In this document: piece after piece, positions 24,326 to 33,488 of the stretch
How the letters are laid out: each line of letters opens with the position of its first letter
How positions within the stretch are numbered: the first letter of the stretch is position 1
Assembly: GCA_029624765.1 (NCBI GenBank)
Contig: JARSSO010000010.1
Span: 89,012 to 153,011 of the forward strand
Length of the DNA stretch: 64,000 nt
DNA from: Candidatus Contendibacter sp.
GTDB lineage: Bacteria; Pseudomonadota; Gammaproteobacteria; Competibacterales; Competibacteraceae
Reading direction: 5' to 3'
The notes under the pieces: model-generated
The model's input: only the letters and a program-made list of their open reading frames with translations
Told to the model about the DNA's origin: nothing
Databases searched by the model: none
Program-made: the position numbers and the translations under genes

Positions 24326-25755
24326 CAACCCCGTGGAACCTCTCGATGCGTATGTCATGGCGAATTTTGGGTTTGGCCGTCGCTCTGCTGGCGGCCGCCG
24401 CCACGTGGGCGGAACCCGCTGAAACCACGCTGGACGACGCAACCTTCGGCAAGCTGATGGTTCGGTACGCCACCGACGAACCCAAGGGCGTGATTCTCTT
24501 TGCGTCCGGAACCGGCGGCTGGAACGCCGAGCTGGCGGCGGCGGCGAAGGCGGTCGCGGGACTGGATTACGTGGTCGCGGGCATCGACTTGACCGACTAT
24601 CTGATCCGATTGGACCGGGCGGAGGCCGCCTGCGCCGACCCGGCGGCGGACCTCGATCGATTGAATCGACTGCTTGAGCAACGCTATCCCATCGCCACGC
24701 ACCAGCCTCCCATTCTGCTCGGTTACGGCGCGGGCGCGGCGTTGACCTACGCGGCGCTGGCCCAGGGACCGGACGACCGCTTTCATGCCGGAGTCGGGGT
24801 GGATTTCTGCCCGGAATTGCCCTTGCGCAAGCCCTTGTGTCCGGGCGCGGCGCGTTTGGAAAGCGTCCGGTTGCCGGATGGCAAAGGTATCGCGCTCAAG
24901 CCGGTGACTCGGCTCCCGACCACCTGGTTCGTGTTCCAAAACAAACCGGCCTGCGATGCCGGAATGGCGGCGCAATTCGTCAGGTCCATTCAACTGGCCC
25001 GGCTGGCCGAAATCCCCGGCGCGACGGGAGAGGAACACTGGCTGCCGCAAGTTTCCGCCCTGCTGCAATGGCTGGACCCCGGCATCGTCCGGCAGGTCCA
25101 GCCCGACGCCAGCGTCGGCGGCGTGCCGCTTACCGAGATGCCGGTCAGCGAAGGTCCCGACCGCCCGCAACTGGCGGTGATGTTCTCCGGCGACGGTGGC
25201 TGGGCGTTGCTCGACCGCGCCGTGACCGCCGAATTGGCGAAACACGGGCTGCCCGTGGTCGGCTGGGATTCGTTGAGCTATTTTTGGAAAGCCCGCCAGC
25301 CGGACGAAGTGGCGCTCGATTTAGAGCGGGCGTTGCGTTACTACCTGGACGCCTGGAAAAAGAGTCGAATCGTGTTGATCGGTTATTCGTTCGGCGCCGA
25401 CGTGCTGCCGGCGGTGGTCAACCGTCTGCCCCAGGAATTGCGGGACCGCATCGATCTGATGGTGTTGCTGGGCCTGTCCGATTATGCCTCCTTCGAGTTC
25501 AACCTGACGGACTGGATCAGCGACCGACCCGACGCCACCGACCAGCCGGTGCGGCCGGAGATCGAGAAATTGAAGACTCTCAAGCGGTTGTGCATTCATG
25601 GCGCGGACGAGGCGGATGCGAGCTGCCCGAAGCTGGCCGATCTGGGCGTGATCGTCGAAAAAATGCCCGGCGACCATCATTTCGACGAGGATTATCCAGG
25701 CGTGGCCCGGCGCATTCTCGATCAATTGCCGCCGTTGCCGCCGACACGGCCCTGA
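24322..25755 (+). CDS. acvB: AcvB/VirJ family exported hydrolase
   Basis: 477-residue protein with a signal peptide (about residues 1-33, ending AAAATWA) and two related alpha/beta hydrolase-type halves. The C-terminal VirJ half holds the nucleophile motif GYSFG (S356) and a late DHHFDEDY motif with candidate catalytic His. The N-terminal half keeps a GYGAG turn without a Ser. AcvB of Agrobacterium and Rhizobium hydrolyses lysyl-phosphatidylglycerol in the periplasm and is encoded with the synthase LpiA; the same pairing is seen here, with the start overlapping the mprF stop by ATGA. It is expected to cap or recycle the MprF product. Confidence 0.9.
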   Translation: MTTPWNLSMRMSWRILGLAVALLAAAATWAEPAETTLDDATFGKLMVRYATDEPKGVILFASGTGGWNAELAAAAKAVAGLDYVVAGIDLTDYLIRLDRAEAACADPAADLDRLNRLLEQRYPIATHQPPILLGYGAGAALTYAALAQGPDDRFHAGVGVDFCPELPLRKPLCPGAARLESVRLPDGKGIALKPVTRLPTTWFVFQNKPACDAGMAAQFVRSIQLARLAEIPGATGEEHWLPQVSALLQWLDPGIVRQVQPDASVGGVPLTEMPVSEGPDRPQLAVMFSGDGGWALLDRAVTAELAKHGLPVVGWDSLSYFWKARQPDEVALDLERALRYYLDAWKKSRIVLIGYSFGADVLPAVVNRLPQELRDRIDLMVLLGLSDYASFEFNLTDWISDRPDATDQPVRPEIEKLKTLKRLCIHGADEADASCPKLADLGVIVEKMPGDHHFDEDYPGVARRILDQLPPLPPTRP

Positions 25756-25766
25756 AGAATTCGAAT

Positions 25767-26597
25767 ATGGCCATTTACGCCATCGGCGACATTCAGGGGT
25801 GTTACGACCCTCTCGTGCGTTTGTTGGACCGGGTCCGGTTTGATCCAGCCGCCGACAGGCTGTGGTTGGTCGGCGATCTGGTCAATCGCGGGCCGCATTC
25901 GGTCGAAGTGTTGCGGCTGGTGCAGGGTCTGGGCGAGCGGGCGGTGGTGGTGCTGGGCAATCACGACTTGACGCTGCTGGCGGTTGCCGCCGGTCAAGTC
26001 AAGCCCAAGCGCAAGGATACGTTCCACGCCATTCTCACCGCGCCGGACCGGGACGAATTGCTGGACTGGCTGCGTCGGCGGCCGCTGCTGCATCACGACC
26101 CGGCGCTCAAGTTTACCCTGATTCACGCCGGCCTGCCGCCGCAGTGGGATTTGACGCTGGCGCAACGCTGCGCGGCGGAACTGGAAGCGACCCTGCGCGG
26201 GCCGGATTGCGGGGATTTCCTGGCCCACATGTTCGGCGGTGAACCGCGCCGCTGGCGGGATGATCTGGCTGGTTACGACCGGCTGCGCTTCATCGTCAAC
26301 GTCCTGACCCGGATACGGTTTTGCACGGCGGATGGCGCGCTGTCCTTTGCCGAGAAGGGGCCGCCGGGCAGTCAGGAGCCGGGTCTGTTGCCCTGGTTCA
26401 CCGTGCCCGGCCGGCGCAGCGCCGATCTTAACCTCGTGTTCGGCCACTGGGCGGCGCTGGGCTATTATCGCGCGCCAGGGATTTACGCGCTCGACAGCGG
26501 CTGCGTCTGGGGCAATCGGCTGACCGCGATCCGGCTGGACCAACCCGGCGCGCCCGTCTGGAGCGTGTCGGCGGTCGATCCGCCGCCACCGCCGTGA
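25767..26597 (+). CDS. apaH: Symmetrical bis(5'-nucleosyl)-tetraphosphatase
   Basis: 276-residue metallophosphatase that cleaves Ap4A to two ADP. It starts MAIYAIGDIQGCYDPL with the first metal motif GDIQGC, then GDLVNRGPHS and GNHD. HAGLPPQWDLTLAQ is typical of ApaH, and the terminal part has FGHWAALGYYRAPGIYALDSGCVWGN split across residues 225-250. Length agrees with E. coli ApaH (280). The stop overlaps the folA ATG by one base. An apaH-folA neighbourhood also occurs in enterobacteria, although there they are divergent or separate. Confidence 0.95.
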   Translation: MAIYAIGDIQGCYDPLVRLLDRVRFDPAADRLWLVGDLVNRGPHSVEVLRLVQGLGERAVVVLGNHDLTLLAVAAGQVKPKRKDTFHAILTAPDRDELLDWLRRRPLLHHDPALKFTLIHAGLPPQWDLTLAQRCAAELEATLRGPDCGDFLAHMFGGEPRRWRDDLAGYDRLRFIVNVLTRIRFCTADGALSFAEKGPPGSQEPGLLPWFTVPGRRSADLNLVFGHWAALGYYRAPGIYALDSGCVWGNRLTAIRLDQPGAPVWSVSAVDPPPPP

Positions 26598-27109
26598 TGT
26601 CCTCGCTCGCGCTCATCGCCGCGCTGGCGCGCAACCGGGTGATCGGTTGCGGCAACCGCCTGCCTTGGCGCTTGCCGGCGGATTTGCGCTTCTTCAAGCA
26701 AACGACCATGGGCAAGCCGTTGTTGATGGGCCGGTACACCTGGGAATCCATCGGTCGGCCGTTGCCGGGCCGCCGGATGATCGTACTGAGCCACGATCCG
26801 GATTATCGGACGCCTGGCTGCGCGGTGGCGCGGTCGCTGGACGAGGCTTTGCAGTTGGCTGGGGCGGTTCCCGAAGTCATGATCATCGGTGGAGCAACGG
26901 TGTACGCTCAGACCCTGCCCCGCGTCGAGCGGCTGTATCTTACGCGGGTGGACGCCGATGTACCTGGCGACGCCTGGTTTCCGGAATGGAACGAGGGAGA
27001 CTGGCGGCTGGCTTGGGAGGAACGGCATCCGGCGGACGCGGATCACGCCTGGCCGTACCGGTTTCAGCGGCTGGAACGGGCGCACCATGCGTCAAACGGA
27101 AAATCCTGA
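26597..27109 (+). CDS. folA: Dihydrofolate reductase
   Basis: 170-residue enzyme that reduces dihydrofolate to tetrahydrofolate with NADPH. It begins MSSLALIAALARNRVIGCGN, followed by LPWRLPADLRFFKQTTMGKP with the active-site Trp and Asp, GRYTWESIGRPLPGRRMIVLS and the nucleotide-binding GGATVYAQTLP. A GTG codon one triplet earlier is possible, but the ATG at 26597 fits the family better and couples to the apaH stop (TGATG). It shares folate metabolism with nudB upstream. Confidence 0.95.
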   Translation: MSSLALIAALARNRVIGCGNRLPWRLPADLRFFKQTTMGKPLLMGRYTWESIGRPLPGRRMIVLSHDPDYRTPGCAVARSLDEALQLAGAVPEVMIIGGATVYAQTLPRVERLYLTRVDADVPGDAWFPEWNEGDWRLAWEERHPADADHAWPYRFQRLERAHHASNGKS

Positions 27110-28728
27110 TGTCATCCAATGCCAATGATCGAACCACTGGTTCGCCATTCCCGATTTTGCCTTTCCCGGGCAACGCCTTGGATCGCTGGCGCCAGGCGGC
27201 CCGAACCGCCCCGTGGGTCACGTGGGTGCTGGTCTTGATCCTGTTCGCGCTACCACTCGCCGCCTACTGGAATACCACGCTTCATCACTTCGGCTTCCGC
27301 GACGATTACGCCAACCTCAGCGAAGCGCACGAGCAACCGGGCAAGATCGTTGCGTTCACCGCCTCGCACGCACGACCCCTTTACGGAGTTTTGCTGCAAC
27401 AATCGTTCAAGCGGGTCGGTTCGATTCACGAACTGCAGTGGTTGCGCTTCGCCGGCGCGGCTGGACTCGGGCTGGTAGCGGTCATGCTGTTCGGACTGCT
27501 GCGGCGGCTGGGCTGGAACCGGGTTACGGCCGCTTTCACCGCCGCCATGGTTACGCTGACGCCCTCGGCACAGGTGATCGCCAGTTGGGCCACCGCCTGG
27601 CCATACACCGTGCCGGCCATCCTGTCGCTGGGTGGATTCATGCTGACAGATCGGCTGGGCGCCGGGCGCTGGAAGGAGATCGGCTGGGTGGGCGCCGTGC
27701 TGCTCGTGGCGCTCGGCGCGCTGAGCTATCAGCCCAGCAGCTTGTTTTATCTCGTCGGCGTCGCGGCGGCGCTGCCGAGTCGGCGCGAATGGAAACTGGC
27801 GCGGAATCTGCGCTGGGCGGGCTGGCATCTGACCGTCGTGTTCCTGGGGCTGGCGGTCGCGTTCCTGACGATGAAAGCGTTGTATGCGACGGGCGTGTTC
27901 GAAGCCTCCAAACGATTGGCATTTGAACACGACCCCGTCGGCAAATTCTGGTGGTTTCTTCGGGAACCCTTGCTCAATGCCATCAATGTGTTTTTTCTTA
28001 ACGACAACCAGGGGACGCCGCGGGCGCTGTACGTGGCGGGCGCGGGCGCGGCGGCGTTGCTGGTGGCCAGCCCGGCGGTCGAGTGGCTTAAAGGCAACCG
28101 GCAAACGGCCGGTTTCTGGCTGCTCCTGCTGTTGGCGCTGCCGATCGCCGCGCATGGCGTGAACCTGGTGGCGGCGGAGCGGTGGGCCACTTATCGCACG
28201 GTCTTTACCCTGACCAGCGTGTTGTTGGTCTTTCTCGTCCTGTCGTGGAATCGGCTCTGCGGTCTGGCCGGTCGCCAGGGCCGGTTCATTGAGCTAGCCG
28301 GCTACGCGGTGGCGATGGCGATGGCCATCCATCTGGCGCGAACCCATCCTTATTACCTCATCGCGATTCCCCAAGGCGAGGAATTGCAGATTCTCGATGC
28401 GGCGGCCGACCGGGTGGCACCGCGGGATCGGCCGGTAAAAATTTATTTCGTGCAGCCCCCCGACGATGGTCCGACCGAAATCAGGTACCACGATGAATTT
28501 GGCTCGCTCTCGACCAACGCTAGCTGGACGCCGAAAGAGATGTTCAAGCACCTCATGCGCGAGCGCTTCCCCGACACGCCCGACCACGCACGATACTACA
28601 GGCTGCGGACCGGTTTTAGGCCACTACCGGAGGGCGAGCAATTCGATCTGGTCATCGATATGCACAAGGATATGCGCGAGCTTCACAAGCTCGGTCCGTT
28701 CTATGCGGAATCGCATATGGAAAGGTGA
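27109..28728 (+). CDS. Polytopic membrane protein, glycosyltransferase-like
   Basis: 539-residue protein with a cytoplasmic N-terminus of about 40 residues, roughly ten or more hydrophobic helices up to residue 420, and a hydrophilic C-terminal 110 residues. After the first helix it has HHFGFRDDYANLSEAHEQPG: an Asp pair in the first external loop, as in GT-C glycosyltransferases and GtrII-like glucosyltransferases. HARPLYGVLLQQSFKRVG follows. No catalytic activity can be assigned from sequence alone. The start overlaps the folA stop by one base. It may modify a surface polysaccharide; alternatives include an unrelated DUF membrane family. Confidence 0.6.
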   Translation: MSSNANDRTTGSPFPILPFPGNALDRWRQAARTAPWVTWVLVLILFALPLAAYWNTTLHHFGFRDDYANLSEAHEQPGKIVAFTASHARPLYGVLLQQSFKRVGSIHELQWLRFAGAAGLGLVAVMLFGLLRRLGWNRVTAAFTAAMVTLTPSAQVIASWATAWPYTVPAILSLGGFMLTDRLGAGRWKEIGWVGAVLLVALGALSYQPSSLFYLVGVAAALPSRREWKLARNLRWAGWHLTVVFLGLAVAFLTMKALYATGVFEASKRLAFEHDPVGKFWWFLREPLLNAINVFFLNDNQGTPRALYVAGAGAAALLVASPAVEWLKGNRQTAGFWLLLLLALPIAAHGVNLVAAERWATYRTVFTLTSVLLVFLVLSWNRLCGLAGRQGRFIELAGYAVAMAMAIHLARTHPYYLIAIPQGEELQILDAAADRVAPRDRPVKIYFVQPPDDGPTEIRYHDEFGSLSTNASWTPKEMFKHLMRERFPDTPDHARYYRLRTGFRPLPEGEQFDLVIDMHKDMRELHKLGPFYAESHMER

Positions 28729-28935
28729 ACAGGCCAGCCGGTCGCCCAGCTTCCTGTCGGCATGGCCGAGAGGCCGTGCCAGAACCAACGGGTTGATCCA
28801 GGTCGCGCGCTGGTTGACGGATAGCACGTCGGCTTGGCCGGGGTCGTCGGCAAGCCGAATTTGGGATCATCGAGGATCTGGGTTCAGGGCATTGTCGAGA
28901 CGAAGTTTTTGCGCGGCCTTCCGCAAGGATTCCCG

Positions 28936-30813
28936 ATGACCCTTCATCCGATCGTGGCGGCGGTGACCGACCGGATTCGCCGGCGCAGCGCGCCGGCCCG
29001 CCGCGCCTATCTGGCGCGGCTCGACCAGGCCCGCGTGCGCGGATCGCGCCAGGACCTGTCCTGCGCCAACCTCGCCCATGCCTTCGCCACTCTCGACCCG
29101 GCCGACCCGGCCATCCCGCGCGAGGTGCGTTGGCCCCATCTGGCCATCGTCTCCTCGTACAATGACGTGCTGTCCGCGCATCAGCCGCTGGAGCGATTTC
29201 CGGCCCTGATCAAGCAGGCGGCGCGCGAGGCGGGCGCGGTGGCGCGGTTCGCCGGCGGCGTCCCGGCCATGTGCGACGGCGTGACGCAAGGCCAGCCGGG
29301 CATGGAACTGTCGCTGTTCTCGCGCGACGTGATCGCGATGGCAACCGCCGTGGCGCTGGCGCATGGCGTGTTCGACGCGGTGTTGTGTTTGGGCGTCTGC
29401 GACAAGATCGTGCCGGGAATGCTGATCGGCGCCCTCCACTTCGGCCATCTGCCGACGATCTTCGTGCCCGGCGGACCGATGACCTCGGGCCTGGCCAACG
29501 CCGAGAAAGCGAAAATTCGTCAACTGTTCGCGCAAGGCCGGATCGGACGCGATGCGCTGCTGGAGGCCGAGTGCAAGGCTTACCATGGGCCGGGCACCTG
29601 CACGTTTTACGGCACCGCCAACAGTAACCAGATGCTGATGGAAACGATGGGCCTGCATCTGCCTGGCGCGGCCTTCGTCCCTCCCAACACCGCGCTGCGC
29701 GACGCCCTGACCCAGGCGGCGGCCCGGCGCGCGGCCCGGATTACCGCCCAGGGCGAAGAGTACATCCCGGTTGGGCGGGTCGTGGACGAGCGGGCGGTGG
29801 TCAACGGGATCGTCGGCATGCTGGCCACCGGCGGTTCGACCAATCACACTCTGCACCTGATCGCCATCGCCCAGGCCGCCGGCATCTCGATTGACTGGGA
29901 CGATTTCGGCGACCTGTCGGCGGTGGTGCCCCTGCTCGCCCGGATCTATCCGAACGGTCCAGCCGACATCAACCAGTTTCATGCCGCTGGCGGCGCGGGC
30001 TTTCTCATCGGCGAGCTGCTGGACGCCGGGCTGCTGCACGGCGATGTGCTGACCGTCGCCGGCGAAGGTCTGGCGCGCTATCGCGAAGAGCCTTGTCTGG
30101 ACCATGGCGCGCTGGCCTGGCGCCTGGCCCCGTGGCGAAGCGGCGACGAGTGCGTCCTGCGTCCCGCCGCGCGACCGTTCAGTCCCGATGGCGGATTGAA
30201 AGTGCTGAGCGGCAATTTGGGTCGCGCGGTGATGAAGACTTCGGCGGTCAAGCCGGAATATCGGGTGGTGGAAGCGCCCGCCCTGGTGTTCGACGCGGGG
30301 GAGGCGCTGATGGCCGCGTTCGACCGGGGCGAGCTGCGGCGCGACTTCGTCGCCGTGGTGCGCTATCAGGGGCCGCGCGCCAACGGGATGCCGGAATTGC
30401 ACCAGTTGACGCCCCCGCTCAGCGCATTGCGGGGCGAAGGTTTTAACGTGGCCCTGGTCACCGACGGCCGCTTGTCGGGCGCATCCGGCACGGTGCCGGC
30501 GGCGATTCACGTCACGCCGGAATGTCTGGCCGGCGGGCCGCTGGCCAAGGTGCGCGACGGCGATGTGATTTTGCTCGATGGCGAGCGCGGGGTTCTCGAA
30601 GCGAAGGTCCCGGCGACGGAATGGGCGGCCCGTCGGCCGGAACCGGTGGATTTGCGCGACCATCAACACGGCTGCGGGCGCGAATTGTTCGCCGTCTTCC
30701 GCGCCCACGCGACCGGGGCGGAGCGGGGAGCGATCACCTTCACGACCGGGGAGAACGTGGAAACGACGCCAGCGTCCCACGCCGCGCCGGGGGATGCGCC
30801 ATGCGCGGATTGA
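28936..30813 (+). CDS. edd: 6-phosphogluconate dehydratase
   Basis: 625-residue IlvD/Edd-family iron-sulfur dehydratase forming 2-keto-3-deoxy-6-phosphogluconate from 6-phosphogluconate, first specific step of the Entner-Doudoroff pathway. Clear Edd motifs are [37 protein letters not shown] (cluster Cys), [15 protein letters not shown] (second Cys) and [20 protein letters not shown] (third Cys), with the late [11 protein letters not shown]. Start ATG at 28936 follows AAGGATT. It overlaps eda by 13 bases, so the two are co-translated. Phosphogluconolactonase and glucose-6-phosphate dehydrogenase are not in the window. Confidence 0.96.
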   Translation: MTLHPIVAAVTDRIRRRSAPARRAYLARLDQARVRGSRQDLSCANLAHAFATLDPADPAIPREVRWPHLAIVSSYNDVLSAHQPLERFPALIKQAAREAGAVARFAGGVPAMCDGVTQGQPGMELSLFSRDVIAMATAVALAHGVFDAVLCLGVCDKIVPGMLIGALHFGHLPTIFVPGGPMTSGLANAEKAKIRQLFAQGRIGRDALLEAECKAYHGPGTCTFYGTANSNQMLMETMGLHLPGAAFVPPNTALRDALTQAAARRAARITAQGEEYIPVGRVVDERAVVNGIVGMLATGGSTNHTLHLIAIAQAAGISIDWDDFGDLSAVVPLLARIYPNGPADINQFHAAGGAGFLIGELLDAGLLHGDVLTVAGEGLARYREEPCLDHGALAWRLAPWRSGDECVLRPAARPFSPDGGLKVLSGNLGRAVMKTSAVKPEYRVVEAPALVFDAGEALMAAFDRGELRRDFVAVVRYQGPRANGMPELHQLTPPLSALRGEGFNVALVTDGRLSGASGTVPAAIHVTPECLAGGPLAKVRDGDVILLDGERGVLEAKVPATEWAARRPEPVDLRDHQHGCGRELFAVFRAHATGAERGAITFTTGENVETTPASHAAPGDAPCAD

Positions 30814-31436
30814 CCGTGCCGGAGGTGATGCGCATCGGTCCGGTGATTCCGGTCCTCGTCATCGACGAGTTGGCGTGGGCGGTTCCCCTGGCTAACGCCT
30901 TGGTCGCGGGCGGCGTGCGGGTGTTGGAGGTCGCTCTGCGCACCGCCGTGGCGCTGGCGGCGATCCGGGCCATCGCGCGCGAGGCGCCGGATGCAATCGT
31001 GGGCGCCGGTACTCTGATTCGTCCCGAGGATTTTGTCGAGGCGCGGGATGCCGGCGCCCGTTTCGGCGTCAGTCCCGGTTTGGCCCCGGCGCTGATTGAG
31101 GCCGCCCGCGAAAGCCGCTTGCCCTGGTTGCCGGGCGTGATGACGCCATCCGACGTGATCGCCGCCCGCCTGGCGGGCTGGCGTGAGATGAAATTGTTCC
31201 CGGCCCGGCAAGCGGGTGGCGTCGGGATGTTGCAAGCGTTGGCCGGGCCGTTTCCGGACGTGACGTTCTGTCCGACCGGAGGCATCACGGCCGCGACCGC
31301 GCCGGAGTTTTTGGCGCTGCCCAACGTCGCTTGCGTGGGCGGCTCCTGGTTGACTCCCAGGGCCGCGCTGGCGGCGGGTGATTGGAAGCGGATTACGGCC
31401 CTGGCCCGACAGGCGAGCGGCCTGAGGCCGCGATGA
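30801..31436 (+). CDS. eda: KDPG aldolase (2-dehydro-3-deoxy-phosphogluconate aldolase)
   Basis: 211-residue class I aldolase that splits KDPG into pyruvate and glyceraldehyde 3-phosphate. Expected active-site residues are visible: E43 in VLEVALRT and the Schiff-base K131 in [25 protein letters not shown] and [20 protein letters not shown] (phosphate site) also match. Length is near E. coli Eda (213). It begins within the end of edd. Convergent coaX follows after 52 bases that contain a large inverted repeat. Confidence 0.96.
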   Translation: MRGLTVPEVMRIGPVIPVLVIDELAWAVPLANALVAGGVRVLEVALRTAVALAAIRAIAREAPDAIVGAGTLIRPEDFVEARDAGARFGVSPGLAPALIEAARESRLPWLPGVMTPSDVIAARLAGWREMKLFPARQAGGVGMLQALAGPFPDVTFCPTGGITAATAPEFLALPNVACVGGSWLTPRAALAAGDWKRITALARQASGLRPR

Positions 31437-31450
31437 AGCATCGCCTCATG

Positions 31451-31496
31451 GAACATAAACCAGGCGCCATATTGAACCTTGACCTGGCCTATGTTC
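31451..31496. terminator. Inverted repeat between convergent eda and coaX
   Basis: GAACATA-AA-CCAGG and CCTGG-CC-TATGTTC pair over 12 positions around an 18-base loop, symmetric between the two convergent gene ends. It overlaps the last codons of coaX. No T-tract is present on either side; it is a possible bidirectional stop structure. Confidence 0.4.
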
Positions 31497-32229
31497 GAAC
31501 CCCGGCGATCACCCGCAGCCCGGTGAAAATCAAATCCGGCTCCAGCCGATAGCTGTCCTGTAAACAGGGCAATACCATCCCGGCGGCGCCCCCGGTCAGC
31601 AGCCGCGCGCCGGGGCCGTGGCTGGCGATCATCCGGTCGATGATCCCGTCGATGGCCGAGGCCACCGCATACAGCGATCCGCCCCAGACGCAGTCGCGGG
31701 TGCTCTGACCGAACAGGCGCGCTTCTCCCGTTTCCGGCGGAATCTGCCGGGTTTCCCGGTACAACGCTTCGCGCATCAGCCGCATGCCCGGCACGATCAC
31801 CCCGCCCAGGTGCTGGCCGTCCGCCGCCAGCGCGTCGATCGTGACCGCCGTGCCGCAATCCACCACATAACAGGTTCGTGGCCCCAGCAGCGCCCGCGCC
31901 GCGATCATCGCCACCCAGCGATCCGCGCCCATCCGCTCCGGTTCGGCGTAGGAATTGCGAATCCCGCAAGCCGCCGCAGTCGAAACCGCGAATTCCGCCT
32001 CAATGGCCCAGGCTTGCTCGACCCAATCAGCCAATTCCGCGCGAACCTTGGGGCCGGCCACGCTGACGATCAATACCCGCGCCGGGCGGGGCAAATCCGC
32101 CCACAGCCCGCTTGCCAGTTCGCTCCAACTCTCTTCGCCATGGGCGGCGCGACCGCGCGCCTGAAATTCGCCCCGTTCGCACTGGACCCATTTGATTCGG
32201 CTGTTGCCGACGTCGGCCAGCAGGATCAT
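31489..32229 (-). CDS. coaX: Type III pantothenate kinase
   Basis: 246-residue ASKHA-fold kinase making 4'-phosphopantothenate, the first step of coenzyme A synthesis. It starts MILLADVGNSRIKW (phosphate-1 motif). ERMGADRWVAMIAA and CYVVDCGTAVTIDAL (the catalytic Asp and phosphate-2 region) and HLGGVIVPGMRLMREAL follow. The ATG at 32229 overlaps the birA stop by four bases. The birA-coaX pairing is common in beta- and gammaproteobacteria that use CoaX instead of CoaA. Confidence 0.94.
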   Translation of the reverse strand: MILLADVGNSRIKWVQCERGEFQARGRAAHGEESWSELASGLWADLPRPARVLIVSVAGPKVRAELADWVEQAWAIEAEFAVSTAAACGIRNSYAEPERMGADRWVAMIAARALLGPRTCYVVDCGTAVTIDALAADGQHLGGVIVPGMRLMREALYRETRQIPPETGEARLFGQSTRDCVWGGSLYAVASAIDGIIDRMIASHGPGARLLTGGAAGMVLPCLQDSYRLEPDLIFTGLRVIAGVRT

Positions 32230-33038
32230 GGCTCCAGCCTCAGGCTGATTTCGCCGCCGACGCAAGATTGGAGCCGCCGGTCGGCGGTTTCCAGCAGCAA
32301 CGCCCCCGTCGCGTCCACGCCCCGGGCGATCCCGATCAGCGTCGTATTGGGCAGGGTCAGGCACACCCGCCGTCCGGCCACCCGATCAAACTCCGCCCAC
32401 TCGGCGGCCAAATCGGCGAAACCACCGTCCTGAAACCGAACGAAGGTTTCGATCAATTCGCTGATCAGCAGCGCGGCCAGTCGGTTGCGGGAAATGGGCT
32501 CCGCGCCCAGGATTTCCCGCAAATCCACCCACGGCTGATCGATGGCCACCGCCGCCAGGGGCGGCAGCGCCACGTTCAAGCCGACACCCGCCACCACGGC
32601 GAAGACGCCGGAACCGCCGCCGGATTCCAACAGAATGCCGCCCAGCTTGCGCTCGCGCCACCAGAGGTCGTTCGGCCACTTCAGACCCACTTCCGCCACG
32701 CCGAAATTTCGCAGGGCACGGGCCACGGCGATGCCGGTCGCCAGACTTAAACCGCTCAGCGCCGCCGCCGACAGGTGAAACCGCCACAGCAGCGAGCCGG
32801 CCAGGCTGGCGGCGAACGGTGACAACCAGGCGCGTCCCAGCCGGCCCCGCCCGGCCCGTTGCTGCTCCGCCAGGCAGACCGCGCCGCTCGGCCAGCCCTC
32901 GCCGACCCGGGCCAACAGATAATCGTTGGTGGAATCCAGCACGGAATGCACGTCCAGTCGGCCAAGCCAGGCGCGGGCCGTGTCGGTCAATCCGGCCAGA
33001 ATGCGTTTTTGATCGAGTAATTCCAGCGCGGCGCTCAT
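32226..33038 (-). CDS. birA: Biotin-[acetyl-CoA-carboxylase] ligase without repressor domain
   Basis: 270-residue biotin protein ligase. The catalytic domain is complete: IDSTN-type motif as VLDSTNDYLL (about residue 33), the biotinyl-AMP loop AGRGRLGRAW (about 62-71), LKWPNDLWWRERKLGGIL and a C-terminal SH3-like domain ending GGEISLRLEP. Compared with E. coli BirA (321 residues) the N-terminal winged helix of about 50-60 residues is absent; only the LLDQKRILAGLTD linker remains. It should attach biotin to acetyl-CoA carboxylase but not repress biotin genes. bioC-bioH lie 20 kb away. The first Met at 33038 is just past a terminator. Confidence 0.92.
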   Translation of the reverse strand: MSAALELLDQKRILAGLTDTARAWLGRLDVHSVLDSTNDYLLARVGEGWPSGAVCLAEQQRAGRGRLGRAWLSPFAASLAGSLLWRFHLSAAALSGLSLATGIAVARALRNFGVAEVGLKWPNDLWWRERKLGGILLESGGGSGVFAVVAGVGLNVALPPLAAVAIDQPWVDLREILGAEPISRNRLAALLISELIETFVRFQDGGFADLAAEWAEFDRVAGRRVCLTLPNTTLIGIARGVDATGALLLETADRRLQSCVGGEISLRLEP

Positions 33039-33063
33039 GGGTTCCCGTCGGGGTTTGGAGGCA

Positions 33064-33099
33064 ATAAAAACCGCCTTTCCCCTCGCGGGAAAAGACGGT
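33064..33099 (-). terminator. Rho-independent terminator after the 33-residue ORF
   Basis: On the minus strand ACCGTCTTTTCCC-GCGA-GGGAAAGGCGGT (one small mismatch/bulge) is followed by TTTTTATTG. It lies 23 bases after the stop of the tiny ORF at 33123-33224 and before birA, thus closing the cco assembly transcript. Confidence 0.75.
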
Positions 33100-33122
33100 G
33101 GCTGGAGGTTTTGAAACGGGAT

Positions 33123-33224
33123 TTAGAACAGGCTGCTCCACGGCACGACCGACAGGAAGCTGAGCCAGGAAGCGACGGCCAGAACGAGAATGATGACCAG
33201 CGGAAAATTCTGGAAGGTAAACAT
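33123..33224 (-). CDS. 33-residue single-pass membrane protein, cbb3 locus
   Basis: Tiny ORF of 33 residues: MFTFQNFPLVIILVLAVASW, then LSFLSVVPWSSLF. AAGGAGA lies seven bases before the ATG, an excellent ribosome binding site, and a rho-independent terminator follows. It is one hydrophobic helix (residues 8-28) with aromatic edges. It lies 46 bases downstream of ccoS on the same strand, last in the cbb3 oxidase assembly region. Small single-helix subunits (such as CcoM in Pseudomonas stutzeri) are known for cbb3 oxidases; whether this is one is inference. I recognise no named family. Confidence 0.7.
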   Translation of the reverse strand: MFTFQNFPLVIILVLAVASWLSFLSVVPWSSLF

Positions 33225-33270
33225 CGGAGTTCTCCTTAAGATTTATAGTGAAAATGCTAAACGATTTCCT

Positions 33271-33468
33271 TCATTCACTCAAGGATTTATCGTCTTTGGT
33301 CCCGGCACGGCGGCGGGGAATGCGCGGATCGTCGTCGTCCATCAGGATTCGGTGGGCGGACCCTTCCAGATCGTCGAACTGCCCGGTCCGCACCGCCCAC
33401 AGAAACGCCCACAGCGCCACGCCCACTACCCCGAGAGCCATCGGGATCAACAGGTAGAGAATTCGCAC
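33271..33468 (-). CDS. ccoS: cbb3 oxidase maturation protein CcoS
   Basis: 65-residue single-pass membrane protein. The family core is present: ILYLLIPMALGVVGVALWAF then WAVRTGQFDDLEGSAHRILMDDDD, with the diagnostic GQFDDL and RIL motifs. The start is taken as GTG at 33468 because homology begins at VRILYLL; an ATG nine codons later would remove half of the helix. GGAGA lies upstream. CcoS is needed for cofactor insertion into the cbb3 oxidase. It is 20 bases downstream of ccoI. Confidence 0.9.
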   Translation of the reverse strand: MRILYLLIPMALGVVGVALWAFLWAVRTGQFDDLEGSAHRILMDDDDPRIPRRRAGTKDDKSLSE

Positions 33469-33488
33469 GGGGGAACGATCTCCATTGC

